Shown: positions 16,232 through 25,784, counted from the stretch's first letter. The stretch: 64,000 bases of DNA from Pseudobacter sp. (GCA_017849455.1 JAFIGX010000022.1:62001-126000); one strand, 5' to 3'. The notes: a model not told the origin generated them from the sequence alone. Program-made: numbers and translations.

Positions 16232-18226
16232 TCATGGTTTGCCATTGTAGCCCAGTAATCGCAATGCGTTCAATACCACTACCAGTGTGGATCCTTCGTG
16301 CATGGCCACGGCCGGGCCGATATTGGTAATGCCAAGGATAGTGAGCGGGATCAGTAATGCCACCATCCCAAGGCTCAGGAAAAGGTTTTGCCTGATGATA
16401 CGTTTGCTTGCTTTGCTGAGCCCGATAGCAAAAGGCAGATTGGTAAGCCGGTTTCCCATCAACGCTATATCGGCCGTTTCCAGTGCTACATCGCTGCCTG
16501 CCGCCCCCATGGCGATGCCTACGGTGCTGCGCGCCATGGCAGGAGCGTCGTTCACGCCATCACCGATCATGGCCAGTTTATTCTCCTGTTCTTTCAATGT
16601 TTCGATAGCCGCTACTTTTTCTTCGGGCAGGAGATCGCCCTTTGCATCGGTTAGCCCGATCTGCCTGGCAACGGCATCGGCTACCCGCTGGTTGTCGCCC
16701 GTGAGCATCACCATCTTTTTGATCCCGATGTTTTGCAGGTCGGCCAATACCTGTTTGGCTTCCGGCCTGGGCTGGTCCATCACCCCAAGGATGCCGATAA
16801 ACGCCAAACCTTTTTTGATGATCATGGTAGTATTTCCATCCTGTTGTAATCCCGCCACCTTTTCTAGTACTTCCTGTGGCAACTGTTGTGCGCCCTGGCT
16901 ATCCCTGAACAGTTCATCATTGCCGATGAGTATCTTTTCTCCCTGCCATTCTGCTTCGATCCCTTTGCCCATTACGGCACGCATATTCGAAGCAGGGGGA
17001 ACAGATTGCCCATCGAGCTTTTGCATACCACCTTCAACAATAGCCGAAGCCAGCGGATGATCGCTCAGTCTTTCTATGGCTACCGCTACACGCAGCAGGT
17101 CCTGTTCACTCGTACCATTCAGTGGCATGATGGCATTGAGCCTGGGCCTTCCTTCGGTCAGTGTGCCGGTCTTATCGAATGCCAATGCCGTGAGCACGCC
17201 CAATTCTTCCAACGGCCTGCCTCCTTTCACCAATACCCCCTGCCTGGCGGCACGCGCCACGCCGCTCAACACGGCGCTGGGTGTGGAGATGGCCAGCGCA
17301 CATGGACTGGCAGCCACCAGTACTGCCATTGCCCTGTAAAAACTTTGTTTGAAAGTTTCATCGATCACGACAAAAGCAAAAATGAGCAATACAACCAGCA
17401 TCAGCACGGCCGGCACATAATACCGTTCCACTTTTTTAGTGAACTGCTGTGTAGGCGATTGCTGCTGCTCTGCTTCGCGCACCATTTGCAGCACACGGGC
17501 AAGTGTGGAATCTTTGGATGTTTTCAACACTTTTATTTCGAGGGCGCCGGCGCCATTGATCGTTCCTGCAAAAACGCTGTTCTCTGCAGGGACCTTGTTT
17601 TCATATTGAAAGTTGCGTTCGGCGCCAGGCAGCGGTGATTTGTCTACCGGTACACTCTCTCCTGTGATCGGCGCCTGGTTCACTGCACTGTTGCCAGCCA
17701 CCACTACCCCATCCGCAGGGATCTTGCTATTGGGCTTCACGAGTACGATATCCCCTTTTTGCAGTGATTCAACCGGTATTTCCTGCTCCACCCCATTACG
17801 CCTCACAGTAGCCGTTTTCGGCGCCAATGCTGCCAGCGATTCAATCGATCTTTTGGCTTTGTTCATCGCCAGGTTTTCGAGTGCATGGCCGAGGCTGAAC
17901 AAGAACAGCAACAGGGAACCTTCCACCCATTTGCCGAGAATGGCCGCGCCCACTGCAGCCACCAGCATAAGGAAGTCTACTTCGAACTCACCTTTCCTGA
18001 TAGAACTGATAGCTTCGCGCAGTGTGAACCAGCCTCCGAAAAAATAGGCAATGATAAATGAGATCAGGCTGAGCGTAGCCAGTCCTGCATTTATTTTCAT
18101 CAGCAGGTAACCGGCGCCGAGCATTCCCCCGCAGATCAGGGAAAAGATCAGCTCAGTCTTTGGGCCGAATATCCCGCCATGGTCATGCGTATGATCATCG
18201 CCGGGAGTATGAATATGTTTTTTCAT
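16232..18226 (-). CDS. P1B-type heavy-metal ATPase, probably subgroup P1B-4
   Basis: A 664-residue inner-membrane cation exporter. The N-terminus is a His/Asp-rich tail (HIHTPGDDHTHDHGG) instead of a ferredoxin-like metal domain. Then six or more helices, the actuator segment (PITGESVPVDKSPLPG), the membrane motif SPCALAISTPSAV, the phosphorylation site DKTGTLTEGRP, LTGDNQRVADAVARQIGL and GDGVNDAPAMA, and a final helix with HEGSTLVVVLNALRLL. An SPC motif together with HEGST marks subgroup P1B-4, known for Co/Zn/Cd/Fe export (family knowledge). It is the last gene of the efflux operon that starts at 24951, 16 bp behind the membrane-protein gene. Confidence 0.93.
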   Translation of the reverse strand: MKKHIHTPGDDHTHDHGGIFGPKTELIFSLICGGMLGAGYLLMKINAGLATLSLISFIIAYFFGGWFTLREAISSIRKGEFEVDFLMLVAAVGAAILGKWVEGSLLLFLFSLGHALENLAMNKAKRSIESLAALAPKTATVRRNGVEQEIPVESLQKGDIVLVKPNSKIPADGVVVAGNSAVNQAPITGESVPVDKSPLPGAERNFQYENKVPAENSVFAGTINGAGALEIKVLKTSKDSTLARVLQMVREAEQQQSPTQQFTKKVERYYVPAVLMLVVLLIFAFVVIDETFKQSFYRAMAVLVAASPCALAISTPSAVLSGVARAARQGVLVKGGRPLEELGVLTALAFDKTGTLTEGRPRLNAIMPLNGTSEQDLLRVAVAIERLSDHPLASAIVEGGMQKLDGQSVPPASNMRAVMGKGIEAEWQGEKILIGNDELFRDSQGAQQLPQEVLEKVAGLQQDGNTTMIIKKGLAFIGILGVMDQPRPEAKQVLADLQNIGIKKMVMLTGDNQRVADAVARQIGLTDAKGDLLPEEKVAAIETLKEQENKLAMIGDGVNDAPAMARSTVGIAMGAAGSDVALETADIALMGNRLTNLPFAIGLSKASKRIIRQNLFLSLGMVALLIPLTILGITNIGPAVAMHEGSTLVVVLNALRLLGYNGKP

Positions 18227-18242
18227 AAATAAGTTCCTCCTG

Positions 18243-18857
18243 TCAGTGAATAAAGAATGAGAGGATACCGGTAATGATCAGTATGCCACCGGTAATAATG
18301 CCTGCATTGTGTTCCAGCTTGTGCCAGTTCAGGCGCAGCATGCCTTTATAGGCGATCCGCACCCAGAGCACCATGCCGGTGACGGTGATCAGTCCGTACA
18401 TCAGGGCCAATAACCCTACCAGCCACCAGCTCCTGCTGCCTGCCACGAGGAAATACACTTCGATCTCGAAACAGGGAGAGAGGAACATGGCCAGTACGAG
18501 CGCAGCAATGATCTTAGCTTTGGAACTGTTCCGTACCTGGGTCTTATGCAAGTGGAAATGATGGTGACGATAATGCTGGTAGATGAAGAACAATCCCATG
18601 GAGACCAGGACGGCAGGGGCTACCCACCGGGAAAAATCAGACCATCGCTGATTCAGTTGCCAGCCTGCTACAGCCAATACCAGGCCGATCAGTATTGTGC
18701 TGATCACATGTGCCAACCCCGACCACAAAGTTACCTTCACCACTTCCTGCTCATTCCACTGTTCCTTGCGACCGATAGCCAGCACCGGCAGCCAGTGATT
18801 GGGTATAACGGCGTGCAGCAGGCTAAGCAACAAACTTCCTATAATGATCTGGTTCAT
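18243..18857 (-). CDS. six-helix membrane protein, NicO/RcnA-like, in a metal efflux operon
   Basis: A 204-residue protein with about six hydrophobic segments. Suggestive residues: LLHAVIPNHWLPVLAIG at the start, a His-rich loop YRHHHFHLHK near residue 100, and LSPCFEIEVYF near residue 125. The first motif resembles the H-x4-D/H-x-L pattern of the nickel/cobalt exporters and UreH/SfsA-like transporters. The His loop and the operon position (between cusB and the P-type ATPase genes, 8 and 16 bp away) support a role in metal export. The exact family is not certain. Confidence 0.8.
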   Translation of the reverse strand: MNQIIIGSLLLSLLHAVIPNHWLPVLAIGRKEQWNEQEVVKVTLWSGLAHVISTILIGLVLAVAGWQLNQRWSDFSRWVAPAVLVSMGLFFIYQHYRHHHFHLHKTQVRNSSKAKIIAALVLAMFLSPCFEIEVYFLVAGSRSWWLVGLLALMYGLITVTGMVLWVRIAYKGMLRLNWHKLEHNAGIITGGILIITGILSFFIH

Positions 18858-18865
18858 GTTAGCAA

Positions 18866-20062
18866 TTAATGGCCATGCGATTCGTCTTCTCCACTATTCT
18901 TCAATTTACTCAATAAATCATACCCTCCCTTCACGACTATCCTGGTATTTTTGGGGTCGAGCCCTGCAGGTATCTCCAGTTCTATATAACCCAGTTCCGC
19001 AACACCCGTCTTCACTTCTACCGGCCGGAAATGATTCGCTTCATCCATGGCAATGAAAATATAATTCTTTCCTTCAAAGCTAACCACCGCCGATTCGGGC
19101 ACCGCCGGCAGTTGCAGGTTCTTCGTTTCCACATAGGCAGTAAGGTACATGCCTGGCAACAGCTCTTTGTCTTCCCGGTCGAGGTGACAATGAATGCGCA
19201 CCGTTCTGTCGGCACTGATCTCCCGCCCCACGAGATATACGGTTGCCATTCGTTCCGTGGTTTCATTGGCCAGTTGAAAACGTACTTTCTGCCCCACTTT
19301 CAACCGGGGCACATCTTTTTCGAATACGGTCAGCTCCGCATGCAGGTGTTCGGTGTCCACGATCTCGAACATCATATCGGTAGGGTTTACAAACTTGCCG
19401 ATATTCACGTTCACCTGCGTTACATAACCTGAAATGGGCGCATATATATTGATGGTAGACTGTATATTTCCTTTTTCCAAAACAGCAGGATCGATATGCA
19501 TAAGCTGAAGCCTTGCTCTCAACCCTTTCACTTTGGCCTGCATTGCCAGATAGTTGGCCTTTGCCTGCTGTAAGGTCTTCCCGGCATTGATATTTTCTTT
19601 GGCAAGCTCCTGCTGGCGCTCGTATTCGGCTTTAAGGAATTCGTGCTGGCTTATGCTTTCGAGATAGTCCTGCTGGATCTGGATATAGGAAGGGTCTTCC
19701 ATCACTGCTATCAGTTGACCTTTATTCACATGCTTACCCTGCAACATTTCGGAGGCGCGAAGAAAGCCGCCCATGGGGGCAGAAACGCTCACCAGTTGCT
19801 GAGGCGGAACATCCAGCGTTCCATTCACTTTTATGGTCCCGCTCAGGGTACGGTTCTCGATGGAGCCTGTTTCGATGCCGACAGTTTTCGCCTGTTCGGC
19901 CGTGAGCTCAACAACCATTTTTTCATCATGATGGGCCGAATCCTTTTTATCAGCGCCTATTTCCGGCGCTCCGGCACTGCCGCCGCAGGCGGCAATAGTA
20001 AAGATCAGCACCAGGGCCGTTGCCCATTTTCCACTAAGGGATATGATAGTTTGAAAGTTCAT
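18866..20062 (-). CDS. heavy-metal RND efflux periplasmic adaptor (CusB/CzcB type)
   Basis: A 398-residue lipoprotein: the signal sequence ends in the lipobox IAAC (residue 26). Membrane-fusion-protein order: beta-barrel/lipoyl part (VSVSAPMGGFLRASEMLQGKHVNKGQLIAVMEDP), an alpha-hairpin (about 130-195, SISQHEFLKAEYERQQELAK), second lipoyl half (STINIYAPISGYVTQVNV), beta-barrel (LKVGQKVRFQL) and the membrane-proximal domain. It bridges the CusA-type pump to the outer-membrane channel. A short His/Glu tail (GEDESHGH) ends it. Between cusA-tolC and the NicO-like gene in one operon. Confidence 0.92.
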   Translation of the reverse strand: MNFQTIISLSGKWATALVLIFTIAACGGSAGAPEIGADKKDSAHHDEKMVVELTAEQAKTVGIETGSIENRTLSGTIKVNGTLDVPPQQLVSVSAPMGGFLRASEMLQGKHVNKGQLIAVMEDPSYIQIQQDYLESISQHEFLKAEYERQQELAKENINAGKTLQQAKANYLAMQAKVKGLRARLQLMHIDPAVLEKGNIQSTINIYAPISGYVTQVNVNIGKFVNPTDMMFEIVDTEHLHAELTVFEKDVPRLKVGQKVRFQLANETTERMATVYLVGREISADRTVRIHCHLDREDKELLPGMYLTAYVETKNLQLPAVPESAVVSFEGKNYIFIAMDEANHFRPVEVKTGVAELGYIELEIPAGLDPKNTRIVVKGGYDLLSKLKNSGEDESHGH

Positions 20063-20094
20063 TGGTAATATATTGAATGTCGGAATTTTTATTG

Positions 20095-23000
20095 TTAGAT
20101 GCCTGATAAATATTGTATGGTGAGCACTGCCTGGTTATATTGCCCCACGGCCTGCAGGTATTCCCGCCGGATATCTCCGGCTGTTTTCAAAGCCTGCAGG
20201 TATTCCACGTAGCTGATCTCCCCGCTCTCAAAGGCTTTGGTGGCCTGCGTCAATAACAGGGTGGCATTGGGCAGGGCATCCTTCTCATAATAATCCAGGT
20301 TGCGCTTTTCCTTTTCATAGCTCAATACGGCTTCCCGGTAACGGCCGGATAGATTGGTCTGCAACAATTGGTAATTGCTTTCAGCGATCTGCTTTTCCAC
20401 CTTTGCCGCTTTTACCCGGTTCGTAAGGGCCTTACTGAAGACGGGAATATGTATACCCGCCTGCACACCCTGGAACCGCTGGCCTCCGTTATAATACTTT
20501 TCAGCGCCATCCACATTCTGGAACCCGATGATCGACTGGTTGAAATACCCAACTGAAAAATCCGGTCCGGCCTTCGCCTTTTCCACTCCCACCTGTTTAT
20601 CCTGTAGCTCGATCTGTTGTTTCTGCCAGGCCATCAACGGATGCCTGGTGAACGTGCTATCACTAACGTTGATGGATAATTGCAATTTATTCAGTGGAGC
20701 TTCTGCAATGGTGAGCACACTATCAGTATTGAGCAGCCTCAATAACTCAGTCATTGCAATTCCCAGATCGGTCTCATTCTTTTGGATCAGGTTCCGGTTC
20801 TCCTTCAGTTGTGTATTGGCGGTTGTTTTCTCCAGTAGCCTGGTCTCCCCTGTCTTGTAACGCAGTTCTGCCGCCCTGAGAAAATTGCTGTACACACTGT
20901 CCTGGCTTTGCAGGAAACGGCGCTGCGCCTGCAACCAGTTCAACTGGTACCAGGCTGCCTGTACCTGGTAGATCAGCTCATGCCGGGATACGGCCAGGTT
21001 GAGCTCACTGCTTTTTACCTGTGCATCGGCAAAACGTCGCTGGTTTTTGAACAGGGCGGGATTTGGGATATTCTGGGTAATGGAAAAATGGTTATCCCAC
21101 TTGATGCTATTGGCCTGCCCATATTGAGCTGCCAGTACCGTCTTCCCGGGATCGGCGGCCGTTTTTGTCAGGTACCTGTCCCTTTCGATCATGAGATTCG
21201 ATGATCGGATAGCCGGGTTATTGCGAATGGCCATGTCGATGGCCTGTGGCAGATCGATGGGTTGTTGGGCCTTGCTGAACAGCGGGCTTCCCATCAACAG
21301 CAGGACCATTCCCATGCCGGCAACCTGCCTGCCTTTTTTGTACTTCCCTATCCTTTCAAATAAAGCATAGAGGCAGGGCAATACCAGGAGGGTGAGTAAA
21401 GTGGCAGTCACCAATCCGCCGATCACCACTGTGGCAAGTGGCCTTTGAACTTCGGCGCCACTACCCTGCGAGAGTGCCATGGGTATAAAGCCCAGTGAAG
21501 CAACGGTGGCTGTCATGATCACGGGCCGCAGGCGCGTGGCTGTGCCGGCCAGGATGATCTCTTTCAGATTAGTCATACCTTCTTCTTTTCTTAACCGGTT
21601 AAATTCCGCGATCAGTACGATCCCATTCAGTACGGCCACACCGAAAAGCGCAATGAATCCTACTCCTGCCGAGATACTGAATGGCATGCCCCTGATCCAC
21701 AGTGCAACGATCCCGCCAATGGCGGAGAGGGGAATGGCGGTAAAGATCAGCAACCCGTATTTCAGGGAACCGAATGTAAAGTAGAGCAGGAGGAGGATCA
21801 GCAACAATGCCACTGGAACAGCGATGCTCAACCGCTTTTTGGCATCCTGCAGGTTCTCGAATGTGCCGCCATAGGCGGTATAATATCCCGGAGCAAAGCT
21901 GACCTCCTTGCTGATGCGCTGTTGGATCTCCTGCACAATGCTGGCCACATCGCGGCCCCGCACATTGAACCCTACCATGATGCGGCGGCGGGCATCTTCA
22001 CGCTGGATCTGGTTAGGCCCGATCGTGAGCTGCACATCGGCGATCTGGTCGAGCGGCACCTGGTTGCCATTGGGCGCTGTCACGTAGAGGGTACGCAGGT
22101 CTTCGATGGACTGCCGGTTCGTTTTATCCAATCGTACCACCAGGTCGAAGCGGCGCTCATTCTCGAATACCTGTCCGGCCGCATCTCCTGCAAAACCTGC
22201 CCGGATCACCTGGTTCACATCTTCAATATTCAATCCGTACTGTGCGATCTTATCGCGTTTGAACTTCACCACTATCTGCGGCAGACCGGTAGCCCGTTCC
22301 ACATACACGTCTTCTGCTCCTTTGATGGATGCGGCGATCTTGCCTATCCTGGTAGCATAGTCGGAGAGTTGTGCAAGGTCTTCTCCAAAGATCTTGACCA
22401 CCACATCCTGGCGGGCCCCCGACATCAGTTCATTGAAGCGCATCTGGATCGGTTGCTGGAAACCGAATGTTACACCGGGGATATGCTTATCGAGTTCGTC
22501 CTGCATTTTATTGGCCAGTTCTTCCCGGGAGCGGGCGGAGGTCCACTCGCGTTTATCTTTCAGTACCACGATAAGGTCGCACAATTCCACCGGCATGGGA
22601 TCGGTGGGTATCTCACTGGATCCGATCTTGCCGATCACCTCTTTTACTTCCGGGAATTTTTTCAGCAGCAAATCGCCGGCTTTATTGGAGACCTCCACTG
22701 TTTTCGAGAGACTGCTGCCCGTGAGCAATCTCGTTTCCACGGCAAAATCGCCTTCATCGAGTGTAGGGATGAACTCAGCCCCCATACGGGTAAAAAGCAG
22801 AAGACTAACCACCAGCAATACCAGGGCAGCCCCGATGGTGAGCTTTTTATATTGCAACGCCCCCCGGAGAATAGGCTCGTACAATCGATGCAGGAACTGC
22901 ATGATATGATCGGAGATATTTTTTTTATGGGAGGGCATCTTGCTGAGAAATAGTGCGCTCATCATGGGCACATAAGTAATGGAAAGCAACAGGGCGCCGA

Positions 23001-24453
23001 GAATGGCGAATGAAACGGTTTCTGCCATGGGCCGGAACATTTTCCCTTCGATGCCGGTGAGTGAAAGGATGGGCAGGTAAACGATAAGGATAATGATCTG
23101 GCCGAAGGCAGCAGAGTTCATCATTTTTTTGGCTGAGGAAAATACCTGCAGGTCCATGGCCGGTTGATCGAGCCGGTCTCTTTTGCCGATGCCCAGTTGA
23201 TGGATGGTGGATTCCACGATGATCACAGCGCCGTCCACGATCAGCCCGAAGTCGATTGCTCCAAGGCTCATGAGATTGCCGCTCACGCCGAAAATATTCA
23301 TCATGGCGATGGCGAAGAGCATGGCGAGCGGGATCACGGAAGCGACGATCAGTCCACCCCGGAGATTACCCAACAACACCACCAGTACGAAGATCACGAT
23401 CAGTGCGCCTTCCACGAGATTGGTGGAAACAGTGCCGATAGCGCTCTTCACCAGTTTCGTTCTGTCGAGGAAGGGATCGATGCCGACACCTTCCGGCAGG
23501 GTCTTTTCGATCTGCGCCACTCTCTCCTTCACCTTACTGATCACCGCCGATGAATTGGCGCCTTTGAGCATCATCACAACAGCCCCGGTCACTTCTCCTT
23601 CATTGTTGCGGGTCATGGCGCCATAGCGGGTGGCGGTGCCGAACTGGACTGTCCCTACATTACGAATGAGGATAGGCACATTATTGGAAGTGTTCTTCAC
23701 CACGATATTCCCGATATCGTCAGTGGAGCCGATGAGGCCGATGCTGCGCACGAACCATGAGTTGGGATTCTTGTCGATATAAGCTCCCCCTGTATTCTGG
23801 TTGTTCTTTGCCAGCGCATTGAATACATCGGTGATGCTGAGGTTCATGCTGCGTAGCTTTTCGGGGTTGAGCGCTATTTCATATTGTTTGAGGCGGCCCC
23901 CGAAGCTGGATACGTCGGCCACTCCTTCCACACCCAGTAATTGCCGGCGAATGATCCAGTCCTGGATAGTGCGCAGGTCCATGGGTGAGTATTTATTTTC
24001 ATACCCTTTTTTAGCATAGACCACATACTGGAATATCTCTCCCAGCCCGGTGGTGAGCGGCGCCAGTTCGGGAGCGCCCATGCCTGCAGGGATCTGGTTC
24101 GATACCTTGCTCAGCCGTTCGTTCACCTGCTGGCGTGCCCAGTACACATCGATATTCTCTTTGAACACGATGGTCACCACGCTCAATCCGAAACGGGAGA
24201 AAGAACGGATCTCCTGTATGCCCGGGATGGTGGCCATGGTTTGTTCTACAGGAAAGGTGACGAACCGTTCTATATCTTCTGCCCCGTTCGATGGGGAGAT
24301 GGTGAGCACCTGTACCTGGTTATTGGTGATGTCGGGCACTGCATCGATGGGCAGTTTGGTGAGCGAGTATACTCCCCAACCTACCAGCATCAGGGTGAAT
24401 AGCCCGATGATCAGTTTATTGTGAATGGAAAAATGGATGATCTTACTTAACAT
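20095..24453 (-). CDS. CusA/CzcA-family RND pump fused to a TolC-like channel
   Basis: A 1452-residue fusion. Residues about 1-1035 are a heavy-metal-efflux RND permease: the start LSKIIHFSIHNKLIIGL, twelve helices, GLIVDGAVIIVE in TM4 (single Asp in the HME pattern), TLDEGDFAVETRLL, and GVAVLNGIVLIAEFNRLR. After KKGRQVAGMGMVLLLMGSPLFSKA, a second signal-like helix, residues about 1055-1452 form a TolC/OEP domain (DLPQAIDMAIRNNPAIRSS ... GEISYVEYLQALKTAGDIRREYL). This pump-channel fusion is common in Bacteroidota and explains why there is no separate tolC gene in this operon. Exports monovalent or divalent metals; which one cannot be told. First large gene of the operon. Confidence 0.95.
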   Translation of the reverse strand: MLSKIIHFSIHNKLIIGLFTLMLVGWGVYSLTKLPIDAVPDITNNQVQVLTISPSNGAEDIERFVTFPVEQTMATIPGIQEIRSFSRFGLSVVTIVFKENIDVYWARQQVNERLSKVSNQIPAGMGAPELAPLTTGLGEIFQYVVYAKKGYENKYSPMDLRTIQDWIIRRQLLGVEGVADVSSFGGRLKQYEIALNPEKLRSMNLSITDVFNALAKNNQNTGGAYIDKNPNSWFVRSIGLIGSTDDIGNIVVKNTSNNVPILIRNVGTVQFGTATRYGAMTRNNEGEVTGAVVMMLKGANSSAVISKVKERVAQIEKTLPEGVGIDPFLDRTKLVKSAIGTVSTNLVEGALIVIFVLVVLLGNLRGGLIVASVIPLAMLFAIAMMNIFGVSGNLMSLGAIDFGLIVDGAVIIVESTIHQLGIGKRDRLDQPAMDLQVFSSAKKMMNSAAFGQIIILIVYLPILSLTGIEGKMFRPMAETVSFAILGALLLSITYVPMMSALFLSKMPSHKKNISDHIMQFLHRLYEPILRGALQYKKLTIGAALVLLVVSLLLFTRMGAEFIPTLDEGDFAVETRLLTGSSLSKTVEVSNKAGDLLLKKFPEVKEVIGKIGSSEIPTDPMPVELCDLIVVLKDKREWTSARSREELANKMQDELDKHIPGVTFGFQQPIQMRFNELMSGARQDVVVKIFGEDLAQLSDYATRIGKIAASIKGAEDVYVERATGLPQIVVKFKRDKIAQYGLNIEDVNQVIRAGFAGDAAGQVFENERRFDLVVRLDKTNRQSIEDLRTLYVTAPNGNQVPLDQIADVQLTIGPNQIQREDARRRIMVGFNVRGRDVASIVQEIQQRISKEVSFAPGYYTAYGGTFENLQDAKKRLSIAVPVALLLILLLLYFTFGSLKYGLLIFTAIPLSAIGGIVALWIRGMPFSISAGVGFIALFGVAVLNGIVLIAEFNRLRKEEGMTNLKEIILAGTATRLRPVIMTATVASLGFIPMALSQGSGAEVQRPLATVVIGGLVTATLLTLLVLPCLYALFERIGKYKKGRQVAGMGMVLLLMGSPLFSKAQQPIDLPQAIDMAIRNNPAIRSSNLMIERDRYLTKTAADPGKTVLAAQYGQANSIKWDNHFSITQNIPNPALFKNQRRFADAQVKSSELNLAVSRHELIYQVQAAWYQLNWLQAQRRFLQSQDSVYSNFLRAAELRYKTGETRLLEKTTANTQLKENRNLIQKNETDLGIAMTELLRLLNTDSVLTIAEAPLNKLQLSINVSDSTFTRHPLMAWQKQQIELQDKQVGVEKAKAGPDFSVGYFNQSIIGFQNVDGAEKYYNGGQRFQGVQAGIHIPVFSKALTNRVKAAKVEKQIAESNYQLLQTNLSGRYREAVLSYEKEKRNLDYYEKDALPNATLLLTQATKAFESGEISYVEYLQALKTAGDIRREYLQAVGQYNQAVLTIQYLSGI

Positions 24454-24477
24454 ACTTTATTTTGAAAGAGACTGTTA

Positions 24478-24610
24478 CGTTTGTAGTTTATTGTTGGTCG
24501 TTTGTTGTTGTTGATAGTGGAATATACGCTACTGATATGGACCAGCCTGCAATCAATGAAGGCATTCGGAATGCCGGTAACGACAAACGACCAACCACGA
24601 ACAACAAACG
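24478..24610. repeat. inverted-repeat element (GTTTGTNGTT type) upstream of cusA
   Basis: Left arm 24478-24513 (CGTTTGTAGTTTATTGTTGG...) and right arm 24579-24610; the reverse complement of the right arm matches the left over about 30 bases (shared: CGTTTGT-GTT, GTTGGTCGTTTGT). The spacer is about 65 bp. It lies in the 5' leader of the metal operon between DUF6660 and cusA-tolC. Confidence 0.8.
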
Positions 24611-24636
24611 AAATCAGAGATCAGGAAGGGATGCGA

Positions 24637-24951
24637 TCATCCCAGTTGTGGCGGTTGCCAGATGGGGAGGGAGACTTCAATAACTGTAGCCACGTGGTGC
24701 AGCCTGTATTGAGGATGCGCGATGACCGGTACGGGAATTATCTCAGGTACCTGATGAGGAATGGATACGGTGGCACAGCAGGTACAATGGCAGAAAGGAG
24801 TGCAGGTGTCTTTATGTTCATTGCCCTGCTCGGAGGCAGGCAGGTGGAATTGTGATCTGCTTGTCCTGGCAGACTGGGCACAGGTATCCGTGCAAGGTAA
24901 GAGGCTCAGGGCCAGAACCAGTATTGCCATTATGAAAGCGATCCAACGCAT
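24637..24951 (-). CDS. DUF6660-like small exported Cys/His-rich protein
   Basis: A 104-residue protein from ATG 24951 (MRWIAFIMAILVLALSLLPC), with an export signal. Middle: HKDTCTPFCHCTCCATVSI, a cluster of five cysteines and one histidine, and the C-terminus EVSLPIWQPPQLG. The PFC-x-C-x-C pattern and the -SIWQPP end match, from memory, the Bacteroidota family DUF6660, which tends to lie at the head of CusA-type operons. A role in periplasmic metal sensing or scavenging is an inference from the cysteines and place. An open upstream extension to 25032 is ignored. Confidence 0.8.
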   Translation of the reverse strand: MRWIAFIMAILVLALSLLPCTDTCAQSARTSRSQFHLPASEQGNEHKDTCTPFCHCTCCATVSIPHQVPEIIPVPVIAHPQYRLHHVATVIEVSLPIWQPPQLG

Positions 24952-25032
24952 GGGGGCAAAAATAACAGTTTGTGCGGGGATTCTGTTATATGGGGAAGGA
25001 TAAAATATAAACGGGGTTGCAAAAGGAAGCAA

Positions 25033-25185
25033 TTATTTGCACCATTTCAGGTTGGCGATTATTTCATTAGCCAATTTCTGTTTTTCAGGAAATAGTACCT
25101 TGCCGGAATACTTGTTAAGAGATTTATCTATCACAACTTTTACTCCGAATGCTTCCGGCCCTTTTAATTTAATCTTTGTTTTCAT
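25033..25185 (-). CDS. 50-residue partner of the DUF6934 protein
   Basis: From ATG 25185: MKTKIKLKGPEAFGVKVVID, then KSLNKYSGKVLFPEKQKLAN, then EIIANLKWCK. Highly basic and short. The ATG comes one base after the TGA of the DUF6934-like gene, so the two are almost certainly translated from one mRNA. From memory, DUF6934 genes in other Bacteroidota are often followed by such a small Lys-rich protein containing GKVLFPxK. Function unknown; a two-component toxin-antitoxin-like module is possible but unproved. Confidence 0.65.
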   Translation of the reverse strand: MKTKIKLKGPEAFGVKVVIDKSLNKYSGKVLFPEKQKLANEIIANLKWCK

Positions 25186-25186
25186 A

Positions 25187-25630
25187 TCATAAATTTAATA
25201 TAGTTTTTCTTTTTATAAGGAATCCCTGGTATGTTTTATTTTTTTCGAATTTCTCTGTACAATACCCGAATCTTGAAATATGGACACCAAAAATGTCAAA
25301 ATCAGCACTAAGCTCAGCCAGGTTGATAGTTAATGCCATTCTGTAAAGCCTTGTCCGCTCTGGCGTACTTCCTGTAAAAAATACGTGGGCGCCCGGATAT
25401 TTCAAAGTAAATGCAAAGATAGCCATTGCAATTGTGGCTAACACTTTGTTCCTATCATCATTGGCATTCTTGACCTTGTCGTCAATATTTCCATTTGGCA
25501 ATAAATTTCCAAATGCCAGGTTATAGACTCCCGGATCACTGGTTTCCAGGAACTGGATAATTATTGTAATAGTCCCATTGGGCCCCATACTGATAAACTC
25601 GTATTCCAGACCATCCTCTGAAGAATACAA
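25187..25630 (-). CDS. DUF6934-like protein of an AT-rich gene pair
   Basis: About 147 residues. Family-like core: EFISMGPNGTITIIIQFLET, GVYNLAFGNLLPNG, DDRNKVLATIAMAIFAFTLK, YPGAHVFFTGSTPERTRLYR and the end QGFLIKRK. No ATG is available: the frame opens at CTG 25657 (reading LEKYEKYRLLYSS) after a stop, and TTG 25630 is the first usual alternative start, so either a rare start is used or the gene has lost its first codon. Base composition is clearly lower in GC than its neighbours, suggesting transfer. The partner small gene follows directly. Confidence 0.75.
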   Translation of the reverse strand: MYSSEDGLEYEFISMGPNGTITIIIQFLETSDPGVYNLAFGNLLPNGNIDDKVKNANDDRNKVLATIAMAIFAFTLKYPGAHVFFTGSTPERTRLYRMALTINLAELSADFDIFGVHISRFGYCTEKFEKNKTYQGFLIKRKTILNL

Positions 25631-25784
25631 TAATCTATATTTTTCATACTTCTCCAGTTATTTTTTTACTAACAATATTATATAAACGCTTTTACATAAA
25701 AAATAAAAAAATGTTCTTGCAGGAATTATTTTTTAATCCTGCTAACATTCATTGAATTGATATAATTATTGTCAGAAAATAGTG

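Noticed and set aside
21922-22953. 343-codon open frame opposite cusA-tolC
   Set aside because: Lies fully inside the RND pump gene and its translation shows no domain; a shadow frame.
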